Shown here: piece after piece, positions 25,418 to 36,360 of the stretch
Layout: each line of letters opens with the position of its first letter
How positions within the stretch are numbered: the first letter of the stretch is position 1
NCBI RefSeq assembly: GCF_001425785.1
Contig: NZ_LMDI01000056.1
Span: 23,507-87,506, forward strand
Length of the DNA stretch: 64,000 bases
Reading direction: 5' to 3'
From: Rhizobacter sp. Root1221
GTDB lineage: Bacteria > Pseudomonadota > Gammaproteobacteria > Burkholderiales > Burkholderiaceae_C
Made by a program: the position numbers and the translations under genes
The notes under the pieces: model-generated
The model's database searches: none
Told to the model about the DNA's origin: nothing
The model's input: the letters and a program-made list of their open reading frames with translations, nothing else

Positions 25418-26035
25418 TCAGTCGGTGAGTGCATGCGCCCGCGCGAGCGCCACGAGGCGCTCGATGCGGCGATCGCGGATGCCCCGGCTGCGCAGGCAGC
25501 GCGCCGTTTCCATCAGGTAGGCCAGCGTGGTGCCATAACGGCCGCACGCCGTGCGGAACACCTCCAGCAGCCGGGCCTCGTCCATCGTGCCCGTGTAGTT
25601 GGGGCTCTCGCGGCTCAGCGTGAACGCCAGCGCGGTGATGGGCCCCGCATCGGTGTGGCACGGCAACCAGCGCGGGTCGTACACGCTGTTGGGCATCTCG
25701 CGTTCCCACAGGCGGGGCAGTTCGTCGTCCACGCGGTCGCGGGCGATGCGGTACACCACCCCGCGGCACGACCCGCCCGGCACCAGCGCGAACACGAGGC
25801 CCGGGCATTCCGGGGTGCCCCGGTTGATGCGTGACGTCATCTCGAGCGCCCGGTGCCAGCCGTGCACCTTGGCTGACCGCTGCTCGACCGCCTCGAACTC
25901 GGGGCGCCAGATCAGCGACGCGTAGCCGAACACCCAGAGATCCGATCGCCCACCCCAGGCCTGGCGCGCGAGCGACAGCAGGTGGGCAGGCTCTCGGTGA
26001 GCGGGTAACGGACGCAACGGGGCCACGGCATGCAT
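25418..26035 (-). CDS. ChaC-like gamma-glutamylcyclotransferase
   Basis: A 205-residue enzyme of the ChaC/GCT2 family, predicted to cleave glutathione into 5-oxoproline and Cys-Gly. The substrate loop LWVFGYASLIWRPEF (the Y-G-S-L type motif) appears near residue 33. The catalytic glutamate is in LPRLWEREMPNSVYDPRWL, and VFALVPGGSCRGVVYRIA is a conserved strand pair. It is convergent with the MocA-like gene. The start at 26035 is followed by a non-conserved 30-residue leader, so a later start cannot be excluded. Confidence 0.87.
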   Translation of the reverse strand: MHAVAPLRPLPAHREPAHLLSLARQAWGGRSDLWVFGYASLIWRPEFEAVEQRSAKVHGWHRALEMTSRINRGTPECPGLVFALVPGGSCRGVVYRIARDRVDDELPRLWEREMPNSVYDPRWLPCHTDAGPITALAFTLSRESPNYTGTMDEARLLEVFRTACGRYGTTLAYLMETARCLRSRGIRDRRIERLVALARAHALTD

Positions 26036-26079
26036 GGGTTCACACTCTAGAATGAAAATCCATTCACAGGGAGTTGAAC

Positions 26080-26550
26080 ATGAGCGATCAGGAAGCACCC
26101 GAGCAAAAAATCGCACTGACCGTCATCGGGCTGCTGGTGGCCATCGTCGTGGCCGCAGTGCTTGGCCTCGGCATCTCGAAGGCCCGGCACCAACCGTCGG
26201 CCCCGGCCGCCACCACCACGGCGGCCCCGGCGGAAACAGGCGGCATCGAACGAATCTACTTCGCGCTGGGCCAGGACACCCTGCCCCCCGAAGCGGCCGA
26301 CGTGCTGGCGCGCGTGGCCAAGGCCGCACGGGCCAACACCGCCTCGGTGGTGTCGGTGTCGGGGTTCCACGATGCCAGTGGTGACCTCGCCACCAACCAG
26401 GAACTCGCCAAGCGCCGCGCCCAGCAAGTGCGCCATGCCCTCGAAGCCAACGGCGTGTCCGGCCCGCAGATCGTGCTGAACAAGCCGGCGCAGACCAAGG
26501 GCGACGGCGACCCCGCCGAAGCCCGCCGCGTCGACATCCGCGTCGAGTGA
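26080..26550 (+). CDS. OmpA-like domain protein with one N-terminal membrane helix
   Basis: A 156-residue protein: a cytoplasmic start MSDQEAPEQKI, a membrane helix at residues 11-32 (IALTVIGLLVAIVVAAVLGLGI), an Ala/Thr linker and an OmpA-type domain. The domain shows IERIYFALGQDTLPPEAADVLARVA, VSVSGFHDASGDLATNQELAKRRAQQVRHAL and the closing PAEARRVDIRVE with the usual RRV sequence. OmpA-like domains bind peptidoglycan. It probably anchors the inner membrane to the wall; its partner is not identified. A TAGAAT -10-like hexamer and a GGGAG Shine-Dalgarno lie just upstream. Confidence 0.8.
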   Translation: MSDQEAPEQKIALTVIGLLVAIVVAAVLGLGISKARHQPSAPAATTTAAPAETGGIERIYFALGQDTLPPEAADVLARVAKAARANTASVVSVSGFHDASGDLATNQELAKRRAQQVRHALEANGVSGPQIVLNKPAQTKGDGDPAEARRVDIRVE

Positions 26551-26727
26551 CGGGGCCCGGGCCCCGGCGTAGGACAAGCCGCACACGGCCAACCGGTTGC
26601 CACCGATAGGGCGCGGTCCGCGGGGAGCCTAACGTGCAGGCAGGGGCGGCATCTGCCGCACCCGTGCCGCAGGATTCCCGATGATGCGTTTCCCCAGCCG
26701 CTCGCGGCGGTCTGCCGAGGCCCGCCC

Positions 26728-28821
26728 ATGACCGGCGCCGAGACCGCTCCCCCACCCCCCCGCCGCCCGCGCGCCCTTCGCTGGACCTTCGGGGTGCTGG
26801 CCGTGCTCGTGCTGGCCGCGATCGCCTGCGAGATCGCCGGCTGGCCCTTCCTCGCGAAACCCGTCGAACGCGCGCTGAGCAACACCTTGCACCGCGAGGT
26901 GCTGCTGCGGGCGGCCGACGATTCCACCTCCACGCAAGGCGCCACCGTGCGCTTCCTCGGTGGCCTCAACGTGCAGGTGCCACTGCTGCAGATCGGCGCG
27001 CCCGCGTGGAGCCAACGGCCCTACTTCCTGCACGCCGAGGGCGCCCGCATGCGCCTGTCGTACAGCGCACTCTGGCGCGCACGGGAAGGCCAGCCGCTCG
27101 ACATCGCGCTGCTCCACGCCGACCACCTCACCGTGCATGCCGAGCGTTTGAAGGACGGGCACGCGTCGTGGCAGTTCGGCGACCCGCTCGCGCCACCCCC
27201 ACCGCCCGACACCACCGACCCGCTGCAGCTGCCCACCGTCCAGGAACTCACCGTGCGCGACGGCCGCCTCACGTATGTGGACGCCCTGCTGCGGGCCAAC
27301 ATCACGGGCGAGGTCCGGCTCGACGAAGGGACCCTGGCCGGCAACACCGTCTCGGGCCTGCTCGGGTCGGCCAAGGGCACGTACGGTGGCTTCAACGTGG
27401 CCGCGAAGCTGACCGCCGCCGGCGCGATGCCGCTGCTCGCCTCGTCGCAGAGCGCCCCTCCCACGCCGGTGCAGCTCGACCTCACCGCGGGCCGCGCGGC
27501 CCTGCACTTCAAGGGCACCGTGTCCGACGTCCTCAAGCTCAGCGGCCTGAGCGGCGTGTACAGGGTGACCGGGCCGTCGCTCGGGGCCGTGGGTGAACCG
27601 CTCGGGGTCACGCTGCCCACCACCGGTGCGTTCGCGATGAGCGGCAAGATCGTCAAGCAGGGGGATGTGTGGCGGTTCATCGCCGACCGCGCCACCATCG
27701 GTGAGAGTTCACTCTCCGCCGCCCTCACGTTCGACGCGCGCCCGAAGGTGCCGGTGCTGTCGGGCGAGGTGCGTGGCCCTCGCGTGCTGCTCGCCGACCT
27801 GGCCCCCACCATCGGTGCCGAGCCCCCACCCACGCCAGGTGCAGCGCCGGTCACACCGGGCCCGAGGGTGCTGCCTGACAAGGAATTCGACCTGCCATCA
27901 CTGCGCGCGATGGACGCCAACGTGCTGATGGCCTTCGACCGCGTGGAACTGGGCAGCCTCTTCGCCACGCCCCTGAGCCCCCTGAAGACCCACCTGACCT
28001 TGCGCGGCGGCAAGTTGCGCCTGGACGACCTGGTGGCCCGCACCGCCGACGGCAACCTGCGGGGAAACGTCGCGCTCGACGGCACCGGCCACGTGGCGCT
28101 GTGGACCACCGACCTGCGCTGGAACGAGGTGCGGCTCGAACGCTGGATCAAGCAGGAGCGCCGGGGCGACGCCCCGCCGTACGTCAGCGGCCGCCTGGTG
28201 GGCCGGGCACAACTGCACGGCGAAGGCAAATCCACCGCGCAGATCCTCGCCAGCCTCGACGGCTCGGTGCGCACCTCGGTGCGCGGCGGCAAGGTGTCCC
28301 ACATGGCCATCGAGGCGGCGGGCATCGACGTGGCCGAACTGCTCGGGGTGTTGATCAAGGGCGACCGGGACCTCACCGTCCAGTGCGCGCTGGTGGACCT
28401 GAAGGCCGACAACGGTGTGCTCACGCCACGGGCCATGGTCGTCGAGACGAACGACTCCAACATCTGGGTGGACGGCAAGCTGTCGTTGCGCGACGAGTCG
28501 CTGGACCTGCGCGCCGTCGTCTCGCCCAACGACTTCAGCCTGCTGACGCTGCGCACGCCCGTGCGGGTGCGGGGCACCTTCAGCAAGCCGGACATCTCGC
28601 TCGAAAAGGCCCCGCTCGCCCGCAAGGCGGCGCTGGCCGTGCTGCTGGGCCTCGTGAACCCGTTTGCCGCGTTGATCCCGCTGGTGGATCCGGGTTCGGA
28701 CGACAAGCACGACGACTCCTGCGCAGCCCTGCTGGAGCGGGCGCGCAAAGCGCCCGGCGCCCCGGTGGGCCGGGCGCCGCTGACCTCGGCCTCGGTGTCT
28801 TCCCGAACCCGTGCAGATTGA
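26728..28821 (+). CDS. AsmA-family protein
   Basis: A 697-residue envelope protein with an N-terminal membrane anchor ([21 protein letters not shown]) and a large periplasmic beta-rich region. AsmA-type hallmarks include [42 protein letters not shown], and the C-terminal block [20 protein letters not shown], then [19 protein letters not shown] ahead of the hydrophobic [23 protein letters not shown] and a closing cysteine. AsmA-like proteins are linked to phospholipid transfer to the outer membrane. Length and ending match the large AsmA type. It lies 177 bp after the OmpA-like gene; that gap holds a GC-rich palindrome (GGGGCCCGGGCCCC) but no gene. Confidence 0.83.
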   Translation: MTGAETAPPPPRRPRALRWTFGVLAVLVLAAIACEIAGWPFLAKPVERALSNTLHREVLLRAADDSTSTQGATVRFLGGLNVQVPLLQIGAPAWSQRPYFLHAEGARMRLSYSALWRAREGQPLDIALLHADHLTVHAERLKDGHASWQFGDPLAPPPPPDTTDPLQLPTVQELTVRDGRLTYVDALLRANITGEVRLDEGTLAGNTVSGLLGSAKGTYGGFNVAAKLTAAGAMPLLASSQSAPPTPVQLDLTAGRAALHFKGTVSDVLKLSGLSGVYRVTGPSLGAVGEPLGVTLPTTGAFAMSGKIVKQGDVWRFIADRATIGESSLSAALTFDARPKVPVLSGEVRGPRVLLADLAPTIGAEPPPTPGAAPVTPGPRVLPDKEFDLPSLRAMDANVLMAFDRVELGSLFATPLSPLKTHLTLRGGKLRLDDLVARTADGNLRGNVALDGTGHVALWTTDLRWNEVRLERWIKQERRGDAPPYVSGRLVGRAQLHGEGKSTAQILASLDGSVRTSVRGGKVSHMAIEAAGIDVAELLGVLIKGDRDLTVQCALVDLKADNGVLTPRAMVVETNDSNIWVDGKLSLRDESLDLRAVVSPNDFSLLTLRTPVRVRGTFSKPDISLEKAPLARKAALAVLLGLVNPFAALIPLVDPGSDDKHDDSCAALLERARKAPGAPVGRAPLTSASVSSRTRAD

Positions 28822-28882
28822 GTCCGGCCGCCGGATAATGCCCGGCATGGGGCCCACAACGCCCTTCACTTCCGGTCCTCGC

Positions 28883-30690
<1,808 letters not shown>

Positions 30691-30700
<10 letters not shown>

Positions 30701-31341
30701 ACAACGAAGAAGGCCTGCAGCCGCTGGACCTCGTGGGCCATGGCCCCGTGATCCCGGTCATCGTGATCGAGCGGCTCGAAGACGCCGTGCCCCTGGCCGA
30801 GGCGCTGGTGGCCGGCGGTGTGCGTGTGCTCGAGGTGACCTTGCGCACGTCCGTCGCGCTGCGTTGCATGGAAGCCATCGCGAAGTCGGTGCCCGATGCC
30901 ATCGTGGGCGCCGGCACCGTGCGCAGCGTGGCCGACGCCCAGGCGGCCAAGGATGCCGGGTGCCGCTTCGCGGTGAGCCCCGGCTACCTGTCGAGCATCG
31001 GCAAGGCCTGCCATGAACTGGGCCTGCCGCTGCTGCCCGGCGTGGCCACCGGCAGCGAGGTGATGGCTGCCAACGCCGACGGCTACTCGTTCCTGAAGCT
31101 GTTCCCGGCCACCGCGGTGGGCGGCATCCCGCTGCTCAAGTCGCTGGCGGGCCCGTTTGCCGACGTGATGTTCTGCCCCACCGGTGGCATCACGCTCAAG
31201 ACGGCGCCCGACTTCCTCGCGCTGCCCAACGTGCCGGTGTGCGGGGGCTCGTGGCTCACGCCCCCCGACCTCATCGCCCGCAAGGACTGGGCGCGCATCA
31301 CCGAACTCGCGCGCGAAGTCAAGCAGCTGCGGCCCGACTGA
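30691..31341 (+). CDS. eda: 2-keto-3-deoxy-6-phosphogluconate aldolase
   Basis: A 216-residue class I aldolase that cleaves KDPG to pyruvate and glyceraldehyde-3-phosphate, completing the Entner-Doudoroff pathway. The catalytic glutamate is in [14 protein letters not shown], and the Schiff-base lysine in [13 protein letters not shown]. Further conserved parts are [29 protein letters not shown] and [16 protein letters not shown]. The ten-base overlap with edd indicates translational coupling. zwf and pgl are not in the window. Confidence 0.97.
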
Positions 31342-31364
31342 ACCAGGCCGCCGGCCGGCAGGTC

Positions 31365-31784
31365 TTACCAGGCGCCAACGTTCGGCATCGACACCCACGG
31401 TTCGGCCGGGGCCAGCGCCTCGCCCTTCTGCAGCAGTTCGACCGACACCTGGTCGGGCGACCGCACGAAGGCCATGCGGCCGTCGCGTGGCGGGCGGCTG
31501 ATGACCACGCCGTGGTCCATCAGGCGCTGGCAGTGCGCGTAGATGTCATCGACCTCGTAGGCCAGGTGGCCGAAGTTGCGGCCGCCGGTGTACACCTCGG
31601 GATCCCAGTTGTGCGTGAGTTCGACCTGGGCCTCGCTGTCGCCCGGCGCGGCCAGGAACACCAGCGTGAAGCGGCCCTTCTCGTTGTCGCGGCGGGAGAG
31701 CAGCTCGAGGCCGAGGGCGTCGCGGTAGAACGCGAGCGACTGCTCGATGTCGGTGACACGCACCATCGTGTGGAGGTATTTCAT
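31365..31784 (-). CDS. gloA: Lactoylglutathione lyase (glyoxalase I)
   Basis: A 139-residue metalloenzyme that isomerises the methylglyoxal-glutathione hemithioacetal. The four metal ligands appear in place: His5 (KYLHTMVRV), the Glu in AQVELTHNW, the His in [14 protein letters not shown] and the Glu in [12 protein letters not shown]. Length and motif order match E. coli GloA. It is on the strand opposite to edd-eda and 9 bp from the thioesterase gene, so the two are likely cotranscribed. Its product detoxifies a by-product of sugar catabolism, which fits the neighbouring pathway. Confidence 0.95.
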   Translation of the reverse strand: MKYLHTMVRVTDIEQSLAFYRDALGLELLSRRDNEKGRFTLVFLAAPGDSEAQVELTHNWDPEVYTGGRNFGHLAYEVDDIYAHCQRLMDHGVVISRPPRDGRMAFVRSPDQVSVELLQKGEALAPAEPWVSMPNVGAW

Positions 31785-31793
31785 CCGGTGATT

Positions 31794-32357
31794 CTAGGAG
31801 CGTCCGGTGGGCGCATCCATGATGAAACACGTGGTGGTGGCGTGGGCGTACAGCTTGCCGTCGTGCCCCACGAGGCGGCCTTCCGCGGTGCCCATGCTGC
31901 GGCCCAGGTGGATCACGTGGCCCTCGGCGCGCACGAGCGGCACCTTGTCGGTCAGCGCGCGCACGATGTTGATCTTCAGTTCCACGGTGGTGTACACGCG
32001 CCCGGCCGGAAGCATTGAATGCACCGCGCAGCCCACGCAGGAATCGAGCAGCGTGGCGAACCAGCCGCCGTGCACCGTGCCCAGCGGGTTGTAGTGCGCA
32101 CGCAGCGGCCGCCCCTGGAAGATGGCATGGCCGGGTTCGACGCGCAGCGGCACGAACGACAAGGTGTCGCCCATGTGCGGGTACGGCAGCTCGCCGGAAC
32201 TGATGCCGTCGAAGAACTGCATGCCGGTGCGGCCGGTCAACTGATCGGGATGGCACACGCCGGCCTCGCCCAGGCGGGCACGCACCGCCGCTTCTTCGGC
32301 ACGCCACCGGGCGAGGATAGCGTCGGCGTCGAGGGTGTCCTGGGTGTCCTGAGTCAT
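31794..32357 (-). CDS. Hotdog-fold thioesterase (PaaI-like)
   Basis: A 187-residue acyl-CoA thioesterase of the PaaI/YdiI group. The active-site segment HYNPLGTVHGGWFATLLDSC is intact, followed by VYTTVELKINIVRALTDKVPL and GHDGKLYAHATTTCFIMDA, both typical of the fold. There is an N-terminal helix region of about 50 residues (LDADAILARWRAEEAAVRARL) that is longer than in PaaI. The start at 32357 is preferred; an ATG at 32393 is possible. It lies divergent from marR, sharing the 80-bp control region. Substrate not determined. Confidence 0.83.
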   Translation of the reverse strand: MTQDTQDTLDADAILARWRAEEAAVRARLGEAGVCHPDQLTGRTGMQFFDGISSGELPYPHMGDTLSFVPLRVEPGHAIFQGRPLRAHYNPLGTVHGGWFATLLDSCVGCAVHSMLPAGRVYTTVELKINIVRALTDKVPLVRAEGHVIHLGRSMGTAEGRLVGHDGKLYAHATTTCFIMDAPTGRS

Positions 32358-32402
32358 GGGGGGATCTCCATCGGGCGAGTGGGGTTCGTGCATTCTAAAC
32401 AC

Positions 32403-32437
32403 TTGCAGCCACAATCGTTGCAACTACAATTCGTCGC
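32403..32437 (+). promoter_or_regulatory. marR promoter with tandem TTGCA-CACAAT-like repeats
   Basis: Two near-identical 15-bp units lie head to tail: TTGCAGCCACAATCG at 32403 and TTGCAACTACAATTC at 32418. The first supplies a TTGCAG -35-like hexamer and the second a TACAAT -10 (32425-32430) at 16-bp spacing, and only seven bases separate this -10 from the ATG at 32438. The repeats are good candidates for the MarR operator, and the mRNA may be leaderless. Confidence 0.55.
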
Positions 32438-32911
32438 ATGACACGCCCCGCCCCTCCCTCGGCCGACACCGCCCCCCGCGGTTGCACGAACTTCAAGCTG
32501 CGCCAGCTCACGCGGGAGGTCACCCGCCGCTACGACGCGGAGGTGGCCTGCAGCGGCCTCAAGACCACGCAGTACTCGCTGCTGAGCCACGTGATCGCGC
32601 TGGGGCCGGTGCGCCCGTCCGACCTGGCCGCGGCCATGCACCTGGAACCCTCCACGCTCACCCGCAACCTGCAGCCGCTGGTGGCCGCCGGCCTGGTCGA
32701 ACAAGGGCCCGGTGACAACGCCCGCAGCCGCCTCATCACCGCCACCCCCGAGGGCCGTGCCAAGCGCACCGAGGCGCAACGCGCCTGGAAGGTGGCGCAG
32801 ACCGGGCTGAACCAGACGCTGGGCGCCAGCCGTGTCGCCCGCCTGCACACCCTGATCGACGAATGCCTGGCGCTGCTGGGCGAAGCCCCTGAAGGACCGT
32901 CCGATGACTGA
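32438..32911 (+). CDS. MarR-family transcriptional regulator
   Basis: A 157-residue winged-helix regulator. The helix-turn-helix is in TQYSLLSHVIALGPVRPSDLAAAMHLEPSTLTRNLQPLVAAGL, then the wing VEQGPGDNARSRLITATPEGRAKR. A C-terminal dimer helix follows (LHTLIDECLALLGE). The start overlaps a probable leaderless promoter containing two repeats. It overlaps the MFS gene by eight bases, suggesting that it controls that transporter and possibly the divergent thioesterase. The ligand is unknown. Confidence 0.88.
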   Translation: MTRPAPPSADTAPRGCTNFKLRQLTREVTRRYDAEVACSGLKTTQYSLLSHVIALGPVRPSDLAAAMHLEPSTLTRNLQPLVAAGLVEQGPGDNARSRLITATPEGRAKRTEAQRAWKVAQTGLNQTLGASRVARLHTLIDECLALLGEAPEGPSDD

Positions 32912-34157
32912 CACCTCACGCGCCAGCGGTGCCACCCTCACCCTCGTGCTGCTGGCCGCCGCCGGCACCTTCGCGCTGACCATGGGGGCCCGCCAGTCGA
33001 TGGGCCTGTTCCTCGGGCCACTCAACACGCAGACCGGCCTCGGCCTCGCGAGCATCAGCCTCGCCTTCGCGTTCGGCCAGCTGTGGTGGGGGCTCACGCA
33101 ACCGTTTGCAGGCATGGCGGCCGACCGCTTCGGCGCTGGCCGCGTGATGGTGGTGGGCATCGTGATGCTGGCACTGGGCACCGTGCTCGTGCCGCTGATG
33201 ACCACCACCGCGGGCCTGATCCTCGCGATCGGCGTGCTCGCCGCCGGCGGTTCGGGCATGGCCGGTCCGGCCGTGCTGATGGGCGCCACCACCCGGCTCG
33301 TGCCGGCCGACAAGCGCGGGGTGGCCACCGGCATCGTCAACGCGGGCGGGTCGTTCGGCCAGTTCGTGTTCGCCCCGCTCGCGGCGTTCATCACCGTCAC
33401 CGCGGGCTGGGTCACCGCGGTCCAGGCGCTCGGCGTGATCACGCTGCTGGCGCTGCCGGCAGCCTGGGTGTTGCGCGGTGCATCGCACACGCCCGCGGGG
33501 TCGCCCACGGCACCGGCGGCACCCCGCGAATCCATTGGTGCCGTGTTGAGCCGAGCCTCGCGCACCCCGAGCTACCTGATGTTGTGCGCGGGCTTTTTCG
33601 TGTGCGGCTTCCACGTCGCGTTCATCGCCACCCACCTGCCCGGTGTCGTGGCGTCGTGCCAGCTGCCGCCACAGGTGGGCGCCTGGGCGCTGGGCACCAT
33701 CGGGCTCTTCAACATCGTCGGCAGCCTCGCCGTCGGCTGGGCCGTCGGGTTCCAGGGCGGCCGCTGGCGCATGAAGTCGCTGCTGTCGCTGATCTACGCC
33801 ACGCGCGCGGTTGCGGTGCTGGTGTTCCTCCTGGCCCCGAAGACCAACACGACGATGCTCGTGTTCGCCGCCGTGATCGGTGTCACGTACCTGTCCACCG
33901 TGCCCCCCACCGCGGGCCTGGTCGCCAAGATGTTCGGGCCGGCCCACATGGCCACGCTGTTCGGTGTGGTGATGCTGGCCCACCAGATGGGCGGCTTCCT
34001 CGGGGCGTACCTGGGTGGCAAGTCGTTCGAGTGGACCGGGGCCTACGACTGGATGTGGTACGCCGACATCCTGCTGGCCGTGGGCGCCGCCCTGGTTCAC
34101 CTGCCGATCCGCGAGGCGCGCCGCGGCGAACCGGCGCTCGGCGGCGTGCCCGCATGA
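32904..34157 (+). CDS. MFS transporter (monocarboxylate-like)
   Basis: A 417-residue permease with about 12 membrane helices. The loop-2-type motif PFAGMAADRFGAGRVMVVGIV lies after helix 2, and AGGSGMAGPAVLMGATTRLVPADKRGVATGIVNAGGSFGQFVFAP in the middle is typical of the CynX/oxalate-formate or monocarboxylate branch of MFS. The cytoplasmic linker lies near residue 195. It is coupled to marR by an eight-base overlap. The substrate is unknown; an efflux or organic acid role is inferred from the MarR control. Confidence 0.85.
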   Translation: MTDTSRASGATLTLVLLAAAGTFALTMGARQSMGLFLGPLNTQTGLGLASISLAFAFGQLWWGLTQPFAGMAADRFGAGRVMVVGIVMLALGTVLVPLMTTTAGLILAIGVLAAGGSGMAGPAVLMGATTRLVPADKRGVATGIVNAGGSFGQFVFAPLAAFITVTAGWVTAVQALGVITLLALPAAWVLRGASHTPAGSPTAPAAPRESIGAVLSRASRTPSYLMLCAGFFVCGFHVAFIATHLPGVVASCQLPPQVGAWALGTIGLFNIVGSLAVGWAVGFQGGRWRMKSLLSLIYATRAVAVLVFLLAPKTNTTMLVFAAVIGVTYLSTVPPTAGLVAKMFGPAHMATLFGVVMLAHQMGGFLGAYLGGKSFEWTGAYDWMWYADILLAVGAALVHLPIREARRGEPALGGVPA

Positions 34158-34299
34158 AGGCTTGGCAAACCATGCCGCCCCCCTCACTCGGGCGGCCAGG
34201 CCGCGAGGGTGCGCCGACGTAAAATTCAGCCAACGGCCCGAGGTTCCGTCCAGCAGGACGAACCCGCCGGGCCTGTCACGCCGTCGCTTGGAAGTACTC

Positions 34300-35784
34300 A
34301 TGCCTGATACGGCACGCGTTGCACGCGTGGCTGACGTGGCTCAGCGGTTTGGTCTTGTCCTGATGGTTGGCTCCTTGCTGGCCGCGTTGTGGGTGGCATT
34401 GGCCGTCTTTTTCGTGGTGCAGCACGAGCGCCTGTTCGACCAGGCCTTCCGCGACCTGCGGCTGGTGAACAACGCCGTCGCCCAGCACACCAGCGGCCTC
34501 TTCCGGACCATCGAGACCGACTTGCGCATGCTCGAGCTGTGGATGCAGGCGCACCCGCGCACGGACCCCCTCACCGACCCCGAATTCGCCACCCTGGTGG
34601 CCGAGATGGACCGCGCGTCGCAGGGCATGATCAACCTGCGGCTGGTCGACGAGAATGGCCTTGCACATGCGCTGAGGCAGGGCCCGGACCGTGCCCCCGC
34701 GCGCGTGGACGACCGCGACTACTTCCTGGGCAGTGACCGCGGCCACGATGCGCCGCGGTCGGTGTTCATCGGCAAACCGGCCAAGAGCCGCTTGACCGGC
34801 GCGTGGTCCATCCCGGTGTCCTGGCGCCTCGAACCCCAGGTGGGCCGCTACGTGCTGGTCACGGGCGTGGTGCAGCTCGACCGGCTGTTCGACCAGCACG
34901 ACCGCCTGCGCCACCAGCCTGACGGCAGCGTCAGCCTGGTGCGCCAGGATGGCATCTTGCTGTCGGTCACGCCGTTCGACGAACGTTTCCTCGGCCGCGA
35001 CGTGCGGGAGGCGCTGAACGTTCCGGCCGACATCGCCGTGCCGCCGAACGGCCGGTTCACGAGCGATGGACGGCAGTCGGATGGCATCCCCCGCATCGGC
35101 ACGTACGAACGGCTCACGAACTTCCCCGTCACCGTGGTGGTCGCGCGCAGTGTCCCGGCGATCATGGCGCCCTTCTACTTCCAGCTCCGGAACGTGCTCG
35201 CCGCCAGCGCCGTCGTCACGTTGGCCATGATCGCCTTCACCACGTTCCTCCACCGCTCACAAAGCGCGCTGCGCCCCGCCCGGAAGGACCTGCAGCCGCT
35301 CGGCACCACCGACGAGTCGACCGGCACTTTCAACCGCCATGCGTTCGCGCACATCGCCCGCCGCGAGTTCCTGCGCGCGCGCCGCTTCGACCGGCCCTTG
35401 ACCATGCTGGCGCTCGACGTGGACCACTTCGGCGACATCGACGACCGCCACGGCCATGCCACCAGCGGCCGGGTGCTCATGGAGTGCACCGGCCGCTGGG
35501 TGCACCTGCTCCGCGAGCAGGACGTGCTGGGCCGGCTGGGCGAGGAGGAGTTCTGCGTTCTCCTGGCGGAAACGCCAGGCAACATCGCCCAGGCCGTGGC
35601 CGAACGGCTGCGCGCCGCCACCGCCGCCACGCCGATGCACGGCGGCCAGCACGTGTCCGTGAGCATCGGCCTCGGCACTGCCACCGTCACCGACCAACAG
35701 TGGACCGACACGCTGGAGCGCGCCGACCAGGCGCTGGACGCCGCCAAGGCCGCCGGACGCAACCGGGTGGCCGTCGGCTCGTGA
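34300..35784 (+). CDS. Diguanylate cyclase with periplasmic sensor and GEEEF signature
   Basis: A 494-residue membrane protein. Helix 1 is at residues 15-43 (FGLVLMVGSLLAALWVALAVFFVV), a PDC/Cache-like extracytoplasmic domain follows (residues 45-290, including DDRDYFLGSDRG), then helix 2 near 295-315 and the GGDEF domain from about 335. The substrate site is DVDHFGDIDDRHGHATSGRVL. The catalytic signature reads RLGEEEF instead of RxGG(D/E)EF: the second glycine is Glu. An RxxD inhibitory site (REQD) lies five residues upstream. Whether the altered signature is active is not known; it may make c-di-GMP or have become a sensor. The catalytic third and fourth positions are acidic and intact. Confidence 0.87.
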   Translation: MPDTARVARVADVAQRFGLVLMVGSLLAALWVALAVFFVVQHERLFDQAFRDLRLVNNAVAQHTSGLFRTIETDLRMLELWMQAHPRTDPLTDPEFATLVAEMDRASQGMINLRLVDENGLAHALRQGPDRAPARVDDRDYFLGSDRGHDAPRSVFIGKPAKSRLTGAWSIPVSWRLEPQVGRYVLVTGVVQLDRLFDQHDRLRHQPDGSVSLVRQDGILLSVTPFDERFLGRDVREALNVPADIAVPPNGRFTSDGRQSDGIPRIGTYERLTNFPVTVVVARSVPAIMAPFYFQLRNVLAASAVVTLAMIAFTTFLHRSQSALRPARKDLQPLGTTDESTGTFNRHAFAHIARREFLRARRFDRPLTMLALDVDHFGDIDDRHGHATSGRVLMECTGRWVHLLREQDVLGRLGEEEFCVLLAETPGNIAQAVAERLRAATAATPMHGGQHVSVSIGLGTATVTDQQWTDTLERADQALDAAKAAGRNRVAVGS

Positions 35785-35980
35785 CACGCCCCTCCTGCTT
35801 GTCACACCCTTCTGGTGGATGGCGGCGCAGCGGGTGGCCGACGATGATTCCACCAAGGTCGGCGCACACAGTCGACAGGCCCCGGGGAACACAACCAGCA
35901 TCTCGGCGAACCGGCCCACCGCCACGGGCGGGCACGCTCTGGGCGGACAATGGCGGATCCAGCCTTCCACAGCCACCGCC

Positions 35981-36265
35981 ATGATCGTCCGCATCGACAT
36001 CGAACAAACCGCACCCTCCGTCTTCGCCTACCGCGTGAGCGTCGAGGCCGAGACGCTCTACGACGACGAAAGCCTCGGCTCGTTCGAGGAAGCCCTGATT
36101 GCCGCCATCGAGGGGCTGGCCCCGGATGCCGTGGCCATCGAACTCGCCTATGGCGGCGTGGTGTCGGGCACCTACCCGCTGCACGTGATCGCGACGAACC
36201 TCGACCAGGTGGCCACCCACGCCATCAACACCACGGCCGCCATCTACGAAGCGCGCGCCCGCTGA
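35981..36265 (+). CDS. Small conserved-type hypothetical protein
   Basis: A 94-residue soluble acidic protein beginning MIVRIDIEQTAPSVFAYRVS. It has an alternating beta pattern, then a helix (SFEEALIAAIEGLAPDAVAIEL) and a strand (VSGTYPLHVIATNLDQVATH). The start at 35981 is preceded by a plausible coding onset; the earlier frame from 35819 is low-complexity. No family recognised. Codon usage is strongly GC-biased at third positions like its neighbours, so it is probably a real gene. Confidence 0.55.
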   Translation: MIVRIDIEQTAPSVFAYRVSVEAETLYDDESLGSFEEALIAAIEGLAPDAVAIELAYGGVVSGTYPLHVIATNLDQVATHAINTTAAIYEARAR

Positions 36266-36360
36266 CCCGGTAATTTGTCACGCGTGCCGCGCCCTGCGGC
36301 CCGCTCGGGGTGGCCCACAATCCGCATCCGGTGCGCGGCCCCGCGCAGAAAGAAACACGC

